A stretch of DNA of 64,000 nucleotides from Aegilops tauschii subsp. strangulata (lineage: Eukaryota; Streptophyta; Magnoliopsida; Poales; Poaceae): positions 377,681,633 to 377,745,632 of the forward strand of contig NC_053039.3 of assembly GCF_002575655.3 (NCBI RefSeq), written 5' to 3'. Position 1 is the stretch's first letter. The number at the start of each line of letters is the position of its first letter. Below the pieces are notes generated by a model. The model made no database searches and was not told where the DNA came from. It was given only the letters and a program-made list of their open reading frames with translations. The translations under genes were made by a program, and so were the position numbers. This document shows positions 25,304 through 36,313 of this stretch, in pieces.

Positions 25304-28300
25304 ATGCCTCCCGCCACGGAGCAGTATGGCGGGGATTGGGACGGCTCCAACGTCCACGAAGATCACGTCGAGTTCCTCCGCAATACTCGGCGGCTGCCGG
25401 CCGCGGACAAGGTGGAGGTCCGCCTTGCGCCGGCGACGGAAATTACGCCGGAGCCGCGGGAGGGCGAGCGGGTGGTCTTCCGCTCGCACTTCTTGCGCGG
25501 CATCGGCCTGCCAGTGAGCGCCTTCTTCCGCTCCTGGCTCGATTTCTATCAGCTCCGGCCGCACCACCTCACCCCAAACGCGGTGGTGCTGCTATCAGCC
25601 TTCGTCACCCTGTGCGAGGGCTACCTCGGCGTCCTCCCCACCCTCGAGCTCTGGGGGGAGTTCTTCCAGTCCAAGGTGGGCACGCGCATGCAGGGCGTGC
25701 CGGCTCAGACTGGCGCCTTCATCGCATCGCGGAGGTCGGTCGCCGACAACCCCTTCCCCGTCATCACGCTGATCCAATCGGTGAAGAAATGGCAAAAATC
25801 GTACATCTACGTGCGGAACATCGCCCCGCGGGGCGACTACATCAACCTGCCGGCTTACGTAGCCGGCCCTCCGGCGGGCAGGCGGCCCCAGTGGTCCTTC
25901 CGGGCCGTGACTCTGACGCCGGCCGGGTCCGCCGCCGTCACCCGAGTGCGAGAGCTGACCCAGTCGGAGGGCTTGACGGGGCCCGACCTGCTGGCCGCAT
26001 TTCGTCACGCGCCGGGTTCTTCCGCTCCAGAGCCGGCCTCATCTGATCTGTCAGATGAGCGGCCAGCTCGATCCGAGCCGAATGTGCACTAAGGAGATGC
26101 CGCGCGAGGAGGTCGCCTATATGGTGAACTACCTTGCGAACTGCAAACTCACCGAAGAGTGGCAGTTCGGCAAGGAGCCATATAGCCGAGCCAATCCGCC
26201 GCCTACGGTATGCTCTCCTTGTCTCTTTTTCTTTTTCTTTGCTTTGTTGCCGAGTTCCTCTTGGCCGACTCTAACTTAGTCAGTTTGTTTTTCGACAGAG
26301 CTCTCTTCTTCGGCCGGCCGGCGGGTCAGACGCGGAGCGTCGATTCGTCCCCGACTGGACCGAACACGATCTGGAGGACCCCGACTTGGGGGCGGCCGGT
26401 ATGGACGACAACATCGAGCCGGGCGGTGGCCAAGCCGGTAGCGAAGCAGGCGACTCTGGGCTCGGAGTCACCTTCGACGACTGGCCGGACGACGATGAGG
26501 CCGAAGTCGCCCGGCGCCGCCAGCCGACGTCTGGACGCGGCGCGGGTTCCTCCGCTGCACCGCCTGCTCGGGGCGGAGGTCAAAAGCGTCGCGCCGCCCA
26601 GGGTTTGTTCGGTAGCCGGACGAAGAAACCCAGGGGCGGGGCGGCAGCCACCAGGCGGGAGGAGGCGGCCGCGAAGGCGGCCCGCTTCCGCAAGACGGTG
26701 AAGCAACCGCAGACCGTGTCGGCGTAAGTTCACTTTCTTTCGTGTACACTTTTTTCTTTCTTTTCTCTGGTGGTCCCTGAACCCTTATCTTTCTTCTCCA
26801 AACGATCAGAGCTCCGTTGTCGCTTGAGCGGGCGGCTGCCGCCTCCGTCGTCGAGTCGCCGAGGGGGTCTGGGAGCACCACTCGCCGCGTGGACCCCCGG
26901 GCCGACCTTCAGGAGGCGACAGAAAGGAACGCGCGGGAGGCGCGGGCGGAGCGAGAGGCGCGGAAGGCGGAGGCACGGAAGGCGGCCGCCGCCCAGGCGG
27001 CACGGGAGGAGGAGGCGGCAAAGGCACTCGCCGATGCCGCAGCCAGGGCCCAAGCAGAGGCTGCGGCCGCGGCGGCGGCGGGGGAGGTTTTGATGGTCAC
27101 CCCGCTGCGCGTCATGGCGCCTGGGGACATGGAGCCCTCGCCAGAGGGAGCCAGCGGCGACCAGCCAGGGCTGGGGGGAAGCGACGACGTCATCATCCTG
27201 GAGAGGGCGCCGGTGCCGACCCCGCCAACTGGGGCGGCTCAAGGCGGCCGGCCTGATCCGCCGCATGTACAGTCGGCGGGGGGCGAGCCGGCCGCGAGGG
27301 CTGAGATGGCAGTCCGGATTCCGTCGAGCCGCCGCGCGGGGAAGGCCGTGTCGGAGCCGCAGAAGGCCGCGTCGGAGCCGCAGCCGGCCGTGGGCTCCAG
27401 CTCGTTGGCCCGGGATGCGGAGGCGGCCAGTGCTACCTCGGGGTGGACGCCAGGCGGAGGGACGGCCGTGGTGAACGTGGCTGCGCAGGATGTCCGGACC
27501 CGGCTCCAGGGCCAAGCTGCGGCGTTGAGGCAGTTCACCGACGAGTTCTTCGCGACGCGAGCAGCCATCCGGGTTAGTCTTCCCATCTTGCTTCTTCTAG
27601 CTTTGATTTCTTCTTGATCTTGATTTCTTCCGTGGGGGCGTGTCAGCGCACCCACTGGGTGTAGTCCCCGAGTTCCGAGTCGGCTGCTGAGCAGGCGGCT
27701 TGGAACTTCTTGGTGGATTTGTCTTTGCGATTCTTGCTCTTACTTCGATCTTCTGTCTATCTTCCAGGACTACCACAATCTTCGTGCGGCCGCCTTCAAC
27801 TCCCAGGCTCGGGAGCTGACCCAGAAGACCGCCGACCTTACTGAGAGCCGAGGTACATGCTTTGTTCTTTATCTCATGTGGGGGCGCGTCAGCGCACCCA
27901 CTGAGTGTAGTCCCCGAGATTCGGGCCGACTGCTGAGCAGTCGGGTCGGATCTTTCTTAACGACTTCCTCTTACTTGTTCTTTCTTTTTCTGCCGTCTCT
28001 GCAGCGGCCAACGCCAGTCTGAGGGCACAGCTGGGAGAGTCTCAGACTGCCCTTCGTGCCAAGGATGCCGAGCTCGCCGCCTTGATGCAGGAGCGCGACC
28101 GCCTAGTCAAGAAGCTGGCCGACCAGGAGGAAGGCCACAAGGCGGCCCTGAAGGTGGTGCAGGACCGCGAAGCCGCCCTCCAGGCCGAGTACGAGACGGA
28201 GGCGGCCGGCTGGGCTGAGGCCAGGCAGACTCTGGTCTCTGGCTATGGCCAGATCAAAGATCTGGTTGACGGTAAGCCGCCTACCTCTTCGTCCTTTCTT

Positions 28301-29090
28301 GCCATCTGCCACTTTGGCTCTTTTTCTGATTTGGTGTTCTTTTCTTCTTCTTCTTCTTCTTTCTTGCGCGGAATATTTTCCTGGCTATTCTACTGCCACC
28401 AATCAGACCATCGAGGCCCGTCGCCAAGCGCGAAGGCTGGCTGGCTTTGAGATCTCGCCAACCGCCGGCCGCTCGCTGGAGGAGCAGCTCCTGGCGATCC
28501 AGGCCCGCATCCAGCCGGCTCACCGACTGCTCCGTCGGCTTCAGCGTGCCGGGGCGCAAGTCTTGGCCGCCCTCTGGCCCGGCCAAGTGGTTCCTCGCAC
28601 CCCCAGTCGGACTGCCGATTGGCTGGAGGTGGCAGTCGGCCGCTTCGAGGCTCGGAAGGCCTCGGCGGCTCGCTCCGGCGCCAGGCGGGCGCTGGAGTTT
28701 GTCAAGGCCTGGTATCCCGGCCTGAGCCTGGACCGGCTAGCTACCTGGCGGCAGCAAGCCAACACGGAGCTGGAGCCGGCGCGGCCGGCTATCATCCGGC
28801 GGGCTTCGGCGATCGCCGACTACACCGACACCAGCGTCTTCGCCCCCGAGGTAGACGACAACGGTGTCGCCCAGCCGGAGGAGTGGTTCGGGCTGAACCC
28901 GACGGACGGTGAAGACTCGGCGGAGGAGATTGACTCCAGCGACGAGGGCGAAGAGGAGGAGGAGGAAGGTGAAGACGCCGAGCCGGCTGGTGGAGCAGCC
29001 GGCCAGCCTCAGCCAGACCGCACCTCCAGCACTACGTCGCGAGCGAGTGCGTCGCCTGCCGTTGGTGGTGACCAAGCCGAGACCCGCTAG
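25304..29090 (+). pseudogene. Spliced antisense gene of the Tat-like element (PF04195-type), copy 2
   Basis: Six exons can be traced with gt..ag borders: 25304-26207, 26299-26723, 26810-27572, 27768-27852, 28005-28271, and about 28372-29090. Phases are compatible across every junction. Exon 1 is the PF04195 domain (HEDHVEFLRNTRRLP; SAFVTLCEGYLGVLPTLELW; YSRANPPP). Exon 3 is an Ala/Glu/Arg-rich coiled coil. Exons 4-5 are helical, and the last exon ends in an acidic tail. Two defects: a frame change near 25998-26005 in exon 1, and the acceptor of the last intron reads cgcgg at 28367-28371 where copy 1 has cgcag. The gene lies between the end of pol and the 3' LTR, opposite to gag-pol, as in the Grande and Retand type of element. 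Function of the protein is unknown. Confidence 0.75.
27631..27952 (+). repeat. Repeated palindromic motif in two introns of the antisense gene
   Basis: In each of two neighbouring introns the order is: gggggcg(t/c)gtcagcgcacc, then cactg(g/a)gtgtagtccccgag, then a second palindrome-like block around ctgctgagca(g)gcgg or ctgctgagcagtcgg. Positions are 27631-27705 and 27879-27952. Copy 1 has the same motif in its introns near 1370-1430, 1600-1670 and 1720-1790. A related cacccactgggtgt also occurs at 29222-29236. Confidence 0.7.
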
Positions 29091-29880
29091 GCGGCTACTC
29101 CTTCAGCCGGCGAGGCCGCCTTCACCGACCAGCTCGGCCTCCACACCGCGCCTTAGTCTGCCATCTTTTGTTTTCCTGCTTTGTTACTTTTGGAACAATG
29201 TTTTGTTAAGTCTGCACAATTCCACCCACTGGGTGTATTCGAACTTATTTCTGTTGCCAGCCTATTGGGGCTTTATATGTATATATAACTTATGCATTTG
29301 GCCGTTCCTTGTACTTTTGCTTTTTGTCCTTCTGTTGTTTCCTTTGCCGCCCTCCCTTGGTTGCCGCCTCCCCAGTCCAACAGTTGCTCTGCAATCTGTA
29401 GCTGGAGGAGTGCTTGGCCAATTGGGGGGGAAGTACTTTAGCTTTGCTGGACTAAAGCTAAGTGTTTAGGAAGCCGGCCAGCCGGCTGTTCTGACAGCCG
29501 GCGGGCATGTTTGGAGGCCGTCTCTTTGCTATATAGGTTTGTTGTTCCTTAGCCATTTTTCGTGTGGGCATCCTTTCTGCCTTGCCTCTTGCTAGTCGGA
29601 CAGTCGGTTCTTCGAGCTGCGACTTTCAACAAGAGGGGACTCGGGAGCCGGCACACTACTTTTCTGACTTCAGGTAGAACTTTCAATATAGCTCAAGGCG
29701 GCCAGTCCCCGGGCCGACTAGTCGAACCCGGTGCCAGACAAGAATTCAAATGTAATAATACATTCATGGATATGACACTTGTCATTCATAGATAAACAAA
29801 AGGCAGTCCCCGAGTACTGCTCGGGAGGCCTGTTGGTTTGTACTTAATACAAAAAAGGGGTAGCATGATACATACTGCTT
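29091..29880. other. Spacer between the antisense gene and the end of pol
   Basis: The stretch separates two convergent coding regions, so both transcripts probably end in it. It is T-rich after the antisense stop, has cacccactgggtgt near 29222, and a gcagtccccgagtactgctc palindrome at 29805-29824. No coding signal was found. Confidence 0.55.
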
Positions 29881-32800
29881 TCAACTGTAAAATCGTCTTA
29901 GGAGGTTTGCGTTCCATGGTCGCTCCGACTCCTTGCCGGAGTCGTCTCTCTTGCGTGCTCTTGGTTTTTGTGCGTCGATCAAGTAGTAGGAGTCGTTGTC
30001 GAGTGCCTTGCTGACGATGAAGGGGCCTTCCCAAGGGGCCGAGAGCTTGTGATGGCCGGCTGTTCGCTAGATCAGCCGAAGCACAAGGTCGCCCTCTTGG
30101 AAGGATCTTGGCTTGACCTTGCGGTTGTAGTAGCGGCGCAGCCCTTGCTGGTAGATGGCGGACCGGCTGAGTGCTAGCAGCCGGCCTTCTTCCAGTAGGT
30201 CCACGCCGTCTTCTCTTGCTTCTTCGGCCTCCTCCTCCGTGTACTTGGTGATCCGAGGCGAGTCGAACTCGATGTCTGTTGGGATGACAGCCTCGGCACC
30301 GTACACGAGGAAAAATGGAGTGAAGCCGGTTGACTTGTTGGGTGTAGTGCGCAGGCTCCAGAGGACAGCCAGCAGCTCTTCGAGCCAGCAGCCGGCCGAT
30401 CGCTCCAGTGGTACAACCAGTCGGGGCTTGATGCCGGAGAGGATGAGTCCATTTGCTCGCTCGACCTGGCCGTTTGACTGCGGGTGGGCAACGGACGCTA
30501 AGTCCAGTCGGATGCCCTGCGTCGCGCAGAAACGTGCCAGTGCTCCTTTGGTGAAGTTCGTGCCGTTGTCGGTGATGATGCTGTGCGGCACGCCGTACCG
30601 AGTAGTGATGTCGGTGATGAATGTCACGGCAGTCGGCCCGTTCAGCTTCTTGATCGGCTTTGCTTCGATCCACTTTGTGAACTTGTCCACAGCGACCAGC
30701 AGATGTGTCAAGCCGCCGCGGGCTATCTTGAAGGGGCCCACCATGTCCAGTCCCCAAACGGCAAAAGGCCAGGTGAGGGGAATGGTCTTGAGTGCTGAAG
30801 CCGGCAGGTGTTGCTTGGAACTAAAAACTTGGCATCCTCTGGAGCTCTTGACTATTTCTTTAGCATCCTCCAAGGCAGTCGGCCAGAAGAAACCATGGCG
30901 GAAAGCCTTGGCCACAAGTGATCTTGAGGCTGCGTGGTGGCCGCATTCGCCTTGGTGGATGTCTTTGAGGATTGCCACTCCTTTTTCTGGCTCGACACAG
31001 CGCTGGAAGACTCCAGTGACGCTGCGCTTCACAAGCTCTCTGTTGATTATTGTATATGTTGCGGCTCGTCGTTGCACCAGTCTTGCTGAGATCTCATCAG
31101 CCGGCAGCTCTCTGCTGACTAGGAACTTGAGGATGGGCTGGGCCCATGACGGAGCTGTGACTTCTTCTTCTGTCAATGTAGCCAACATGACTCGGGTGGG
31201 TGGGTTGGGTGGCGTGGAGTTGGAGTCGGCCACCGCTTCTTGTGTCGTTGCAGTCCCCGGGCTGACTGCTGCAGTCCCTGGGCCGGGCTCTGAAGTCCCC
31301 GGGCCGGGTGCGACTACGGCAGTCCCCGGGCCAGTCGTCGAAGTCCCCGTGCCGCCTGCGGGGTTTCTCCAGTCGGATCCGGCTGTATCTGGCGCAGGCG
31401 GTACGAAGATGGAATCCGACTCTAGAGACGGCTTGATGGACGGCTTGAGGAGGCGCTGGAGGGAGATGCCAGTCGGTATGGCCTGTCGGGTGGAGCCGAT
31501 CCGTGCTAGGGCATCTGCTTGGTCATTGTCGGCCCTTGGCACGTGGAGGAACTCACACCCCTCGAAGTATCCGCTGATCTGTTGGACGAGGAATCGATAG
31601 CTCGCCATGTTCGCGTCCTTGGCGTCCCAGTCGCCAGATGATTGCTGGACCACCAAGTCTGAGTCGCCGTAGCACAGGATCCGGCGTATGCCAAGCTCTT
31701 TGGCTAGCCGGAGCCCATGTACGAGCGCCTCGTACTCGGACACGTTGTTGGAGGCGGCGAAGTGGATCTGCAGCGTGTACTTGAGCTTGTCGCCTTTGGG
31801 AGAGGTGAGGACGATGCCGGCTCCCAAGCCGGTGCGCATCTTGGACCCGTCAAAGTGCATCCGCCAATGGGTAGAGTCGGGAGCCGGCGGTAGGTACTGG
31901 GTCTCGGCCCAGTCGACGAGGAAGTCGGCCAATGCTTGCGACTTGATGGCGGTGCGGGGTTGGTAGAAGATTGTGTAGGGCGCCAATGCAATAGCCCATT
32001 TTGCCACCCGGCCGGATGCATCCCGGCTGCCTATGATCTTGGCGAGCGGGGCAGTGCACACGACCGTGATGGGGTGCTCTTGGAAGTAGGGCTTCAGTTT
32101 CTTGGCAGCGAAGTACACCCCATAGCACATCTTCTGATAGTGCGGGTAGTTTTGCTTTGAGCTAGATAGCACTTCGCTGAGATAGTACACCGGCCTCTGG
32201 ACTAGCTGGGCTCGGCCTTCCTCTGGGCGCTGGACCACAACAACAGTGCTGATGACTCGGCTAGTCGCGGCGATGTAGAGGAGCATGGGCTCCTTCTCAG
32301 TCGGCGCCGCCAGGACAGGCGGAGTGGTCAGCATTTTCTTCAACTCATGGAAGGCTTGGCCGGCTTGATCATTCCACTCGAAGTGAGTGGACTTCTTCAT
32401 GAGTCGGTACAAGGGGAGAGCCTTCTCTCCTAGTCGGCTGATAAAACGATTTAGGGAGGCTAAGCAGCCAGTGAATTTCTGCACATCTCGCAGCTTGGTG
32501 GGAATCTCCATCCTCTCGATGGCCTTGATCTTGACGGGGTTGCACTCAATGCCGCGTTCGGAGACCAGGAAGCCTAGCAGCTGGCCGGCTGGTACTCCGA
32601 ACACGCACTTCTCGGGGTTGAGCTTGATTTGGAATCGGCGCAAGTTGGCGAATGTTTCTTTCAGGTCTTCCAGCAAGGTACCACGCTTCTCTGTCTTCAC
32701 CACAATGTCGTCTACATAGACGTGGGCATTTCTGCCGAGTTGTTTCAAGAGGCATTTCTGCATGCAACGCTGAAAAGTGGCACCGGCATTTCTCAGGCCG

Positions 32801-35800
32801 AATGTCATAGTCAGGTAGCAGAAAGCTCCAAAGGGTGTGATGAAGGCAGTCTTCAGGCGGTCAGCTGGGTCCAACTTGATCTGATGGTACCCTGAGTACG
32901 CATCCAAAAAACTTAACAGCTCGCATCCGGCTGTGGAGTCTATCACTTGGTCAATCCGTGGCAGAGAAAACGGATCCTTTGGGCAGGCCTTGTTCAGACT
33001 TGTGTAGTCTATACACATACGCCACTTGCTATTCTTCTTCAGAACCAGAACTGGGTTGGCAAGTCACTCTGGAAAGAACACTTCCATGATAAAGCCAGCG
33101 GCAAGGAGCCGGGCTATCTCTTCTCCCACAATTCTTCGCTTCTCTTCTGACAGTCGGCGGAGGGGTTGCTTGACCGGCTTCGCATCAGCTCGGACATGTA
33201 ATTTGTGCTCGGCGAAATCCTTCGGGACACCCGGCATGTCCTTTGGGGACCATGCAAAGATGTCTCGATTCTCACGGAGGAAGTCGACGAGCTCGCCTTC
33301 CTATTTACTGTCCAAGTTCGCCCCAATGACAGCGAACCTCTCCGGGTTCTCCGGGTCCAGAGGTATCTTCTTCGTCTCTTTGGCAGGCTGGAAGGAGCCC
33401 TGCGCATCACAATCCTTGGGGTTGGGGGACAAGGCCGGCTGCTTGCCGGCCATGGCCACAACCCGTTCCAACATCTTCTTCTCTTCTGCCACCACGAGGG
33501 ACTCGGCTAGCCGGCTACTGGCCATGGCGCACTCGATGGACTTCTTGTAGTCGCCGGCTACCGTGATGATCCCCTTCGAGCTCGGCATCTTCATCTTCAG
33601 GTAGGCATAGTGGGGCACAGCCATGAACTTGGCCAGAGCAGGTTGGCCAAGCAGTGCATGATAGGGGCTCTCCAAGTCCACCACCTCGAACCATATTGCT
33701 TCTCGGCGAAAATGATCTTTGTCTCCGAAGAGAACATCCATTTTGATCTTGCCGATTGGGGAGCAAGATAGGCCGGGGACGATACCATGGAAGACGGTGC
33801 GGCTCGGCATGAGCTGCTTCGCTTTGATGTTTAGTTTTTCCATGGTATCGTGGTACAGTATGTTGATACTGCTTCCGCCGTCTATCAGGACGCGGGAAAA
33901 TCTGGCAGCTCGCCTCTCCGTCGCGAGGGTGACGTCCAAGACCATTGCATAGGAGCCAGGAGAGGGCATCACCTCTGGGTGGTCGGCCTGGCTCCAGCTG
34001 ATTGGCTTTTCTGACCAGTGCATGAACTCGGGGGTGCTGGTGGCGACTGCATTTACTTCTTGGTGTTGTCAGCGTCGGCTGCGCTTGTCGTCGGCTTGAC
34101 TGGTGAAGACAACGTAGGCGGCGTGCTCTTCGGGGAATTCATCTTGGATGGCGCCGACTGCCGGCCGAGCCGCCGGCTGCTGAGGGGCTGGAGGCGGCGG
34201 GCCGGGAGGCGGAGACGGCAACATCCCCTCGCCCTTGGTGATGCGGGTGAGCCAATGGCACTTCCGCGTTGTGTGGTTGGACGGCTTCGCGCCGCTGTGG
34301 AACTTGCAGGGGGCGTCGAGAGCTTGTTCGTAGGAGAAAGACGGCTGCCAAGCCGGCCTGCCACCCTTCTTCTTGGGAGCGGGCCGCTCTTCGGGCTGCT
34401 CGTCTTCAACTGTGGCCACCTGCCGACTGGAGGAAGTCGGCATGGGGGCCTTGCGCTTGTGATCGTTCTGGTAAGGGCGCCAATTGGGGTCGCCAGCCGG
34501 CGTCTTGGGAGCCGGAGCAATCACCTTCCCAGAGGCGTCTACTCGCAGCTCGGTCTTCATTGAGGAGTCGGCCGTGGCGTATTTGTCCGCGGTGATCAGC
34601 AACTCGTTGAGGGTAGCCGGCTCGTCGCAGAGGAGTCGGTGCTTGAGGAGGGTGCCCTCTCGGCACTCGGCGGTGAAGTACTCGATGGCCTGGACCTCAT
34701 GCACCCCCTCGCAGGAGTTGCGGAGCTCGGCCCATCGCGTGAGGTAGTCGCGGGTCGACTCGTTGGGCCCTTGGACGCAGAGGGAGAGCTGGCGAGGCTT
34801 GGGAGGCCACTTGTAGGTGCTGGTGAAGTTGCGGACGAAGACTTCGGTGAAGTCCAGCCAACTGTAGATGCTGTAGGGCTTGAGGCTGTTGAGCCATGTG
34901 CGCGCCGTGCCTTGCAGCATGAGGGGGACGTACTTCACGGCGACGCACCGATTGCCGTTGGCTATGCTGACGGCCGTGGAGTAATCGATGAGCCAATCTC
35001 CCGGCTTCATCGAGCCGTTGTACTTGGGCGTGTCTCTGGGGAGCGAGAACCCTTTGGGAAAGGGCTCGTCGCGGATGCGGGGGCCAAAGCATGGCGGGCC
35101 GACATCGTCTTCTTCTTCTAACGCCAAGGATCGAGCAAGGCGGTCGATCCTGTGGCGGGCGTCGTTCTCGCCGACTCCTTCTCGGCGGCCGAGTCGGTCG
35201 CCAAGAGTCGGGTGTGTGATAGGCGGCGGAGTGAGGCGTCTTTCTCTTCGAGGCGGGGGAGGAGGCAGATTTCCTTGGTGCTCTACTGCTCGAGGGCGGC
35301 CCTCCGCGTCGCGCTCGATGGTGATGTGAGTTCGGCTGCGGCTGGCAGCCGGCTCCTTGTCTTTCTTCTGGCGTGCGCCGCTCGCAGTCGGCGAGCGGGA
35401 CGTCGCGGCGTGCTCCCGGCACGGAGGCTGACTATCAGCTCGGGCGCCGGCTTCGTGCCGTTCTGCAGCCGCGTCGAGCAGCTGCTGGATCCGTCTCGTC
35501 ATGTAGGGGAGCTCATCGGCTCCCAGCCCATTGAGCTCTTCTGCGGCCGCCTGAGCGGCTCGCGGATTCTCGAGCGGGGTGGCGTAGACGGGGCGATCTG
35601 CCCCCAGCATGCTGGCGACGGCCGCGCCGCGCTTCTGGACGAAGCCGGCTCGGCTCGGGCCGCTAGGCGGCGGCGTACCGAAGGCGGCGCGGTCGACCTC
35701 GCGCTGGTGGGCCTCGGTGAGGCGTCTCATGGAGGCTATCTTCTAGCCCTCCGCGATGAGGGCGAGGCGGCGTGCCTCCGGGGTCTCGGTGTCGGCATCG

Positions 35801-36000
35801 GCCGGGATGGGGACGGAGAGGTCGTGCATTGCCGCTTGCAGGGCGTCGTGGGCGTTCTCGCCTGAGTTGGCGACGTGGCTGATGACCAGCACTTCGGTGA
35901 CAGCGCTGCTGCCGCTGTCAGCTCGAGGGAGGGGGTCGTCGAAGACCACCACGTCGGAGGAGTAGGCGTCCAGCGATACCGTGTCGGAGTCGATGAGCAT
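29881..36000 (-). pseudogene. gag-pol of the Tat-like element: one frame, five stop codons
   Basis: From an ATG at 36000 to a stop at 29881 a single frame spans gag, protease, reverse transcriptase, RNase H and integrase. Visible landmarks are: the gag core (about 35000-34600), a Cys/His knuckle (about 34310-34255), the protease motif LIDGGSSINIL (about 33890-33860), YVDD of the reverse transcriptase (32718-32707), the RNase H start FDGSK (about 31850), an integrase zinc region (about 30940-30830), and TDNGTNF of the integrase core (about 30575-30550). In-frame stops lie at 35743-35745, 34069-34071, 33301-33303, 33064-33066 and 30067-30069. No frameshift separates the parts. The first Cys of the integrase C..C pair is a Ser codon (+ strand 30841-30843). 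The family makes a virus-like particle and copies itself through RNA; this copy cannot make the full protein. Confidence 0.9.
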
Positions 36001-36293
36001 CGGGTCGGTGGAGCCGACCGACTCCGTGTCTGCAGCAGGCTCGCTGGAGACGTGAAGCTGGTCGAGGAGGCTGACGAGGCGGTTCTCGGGGTAGTCGGTG
36101 CCTGCGTCGGACGCAGGCTCGTCGAAGATGCGAGTCTCGCCGAGCAGATCGGCGAGGCAGCTCGCTGCGCAAGCGTCGTCGACGCCATGCACCGCGTCGA
36201 GGCAAACGCCATCGGGCGCAGCAGGCTGGCTGCGCTCGCGGGGGAGGAAGAGGGTTCCCGTCCAGAACAGGTCTCCGGACGACGGTGCACCTG

Positions 36294-36311
36294 GCCCCAC
36301 GGTGGGCGCCA
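36294..36311 (-). other. Primer binding site, complementary to tRNA-Lys
   Basis: On the minus strand this reads tggcgcccaccgtggggc, two bases after the 5' LTR. It is complementary to the 3' end of plant tRNA-Lys (CTT), as I recall that tRNA. All 18 bases pair. Confidence 0.8.
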
Positions 36312-36313
36312 AA

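Noticed and set aside
30155..31600. 481-codon plus-strand open frame
   Set aside because: It is the reverse strand of the integrase/RNase H part of gag-pol and shows no domain of its own.
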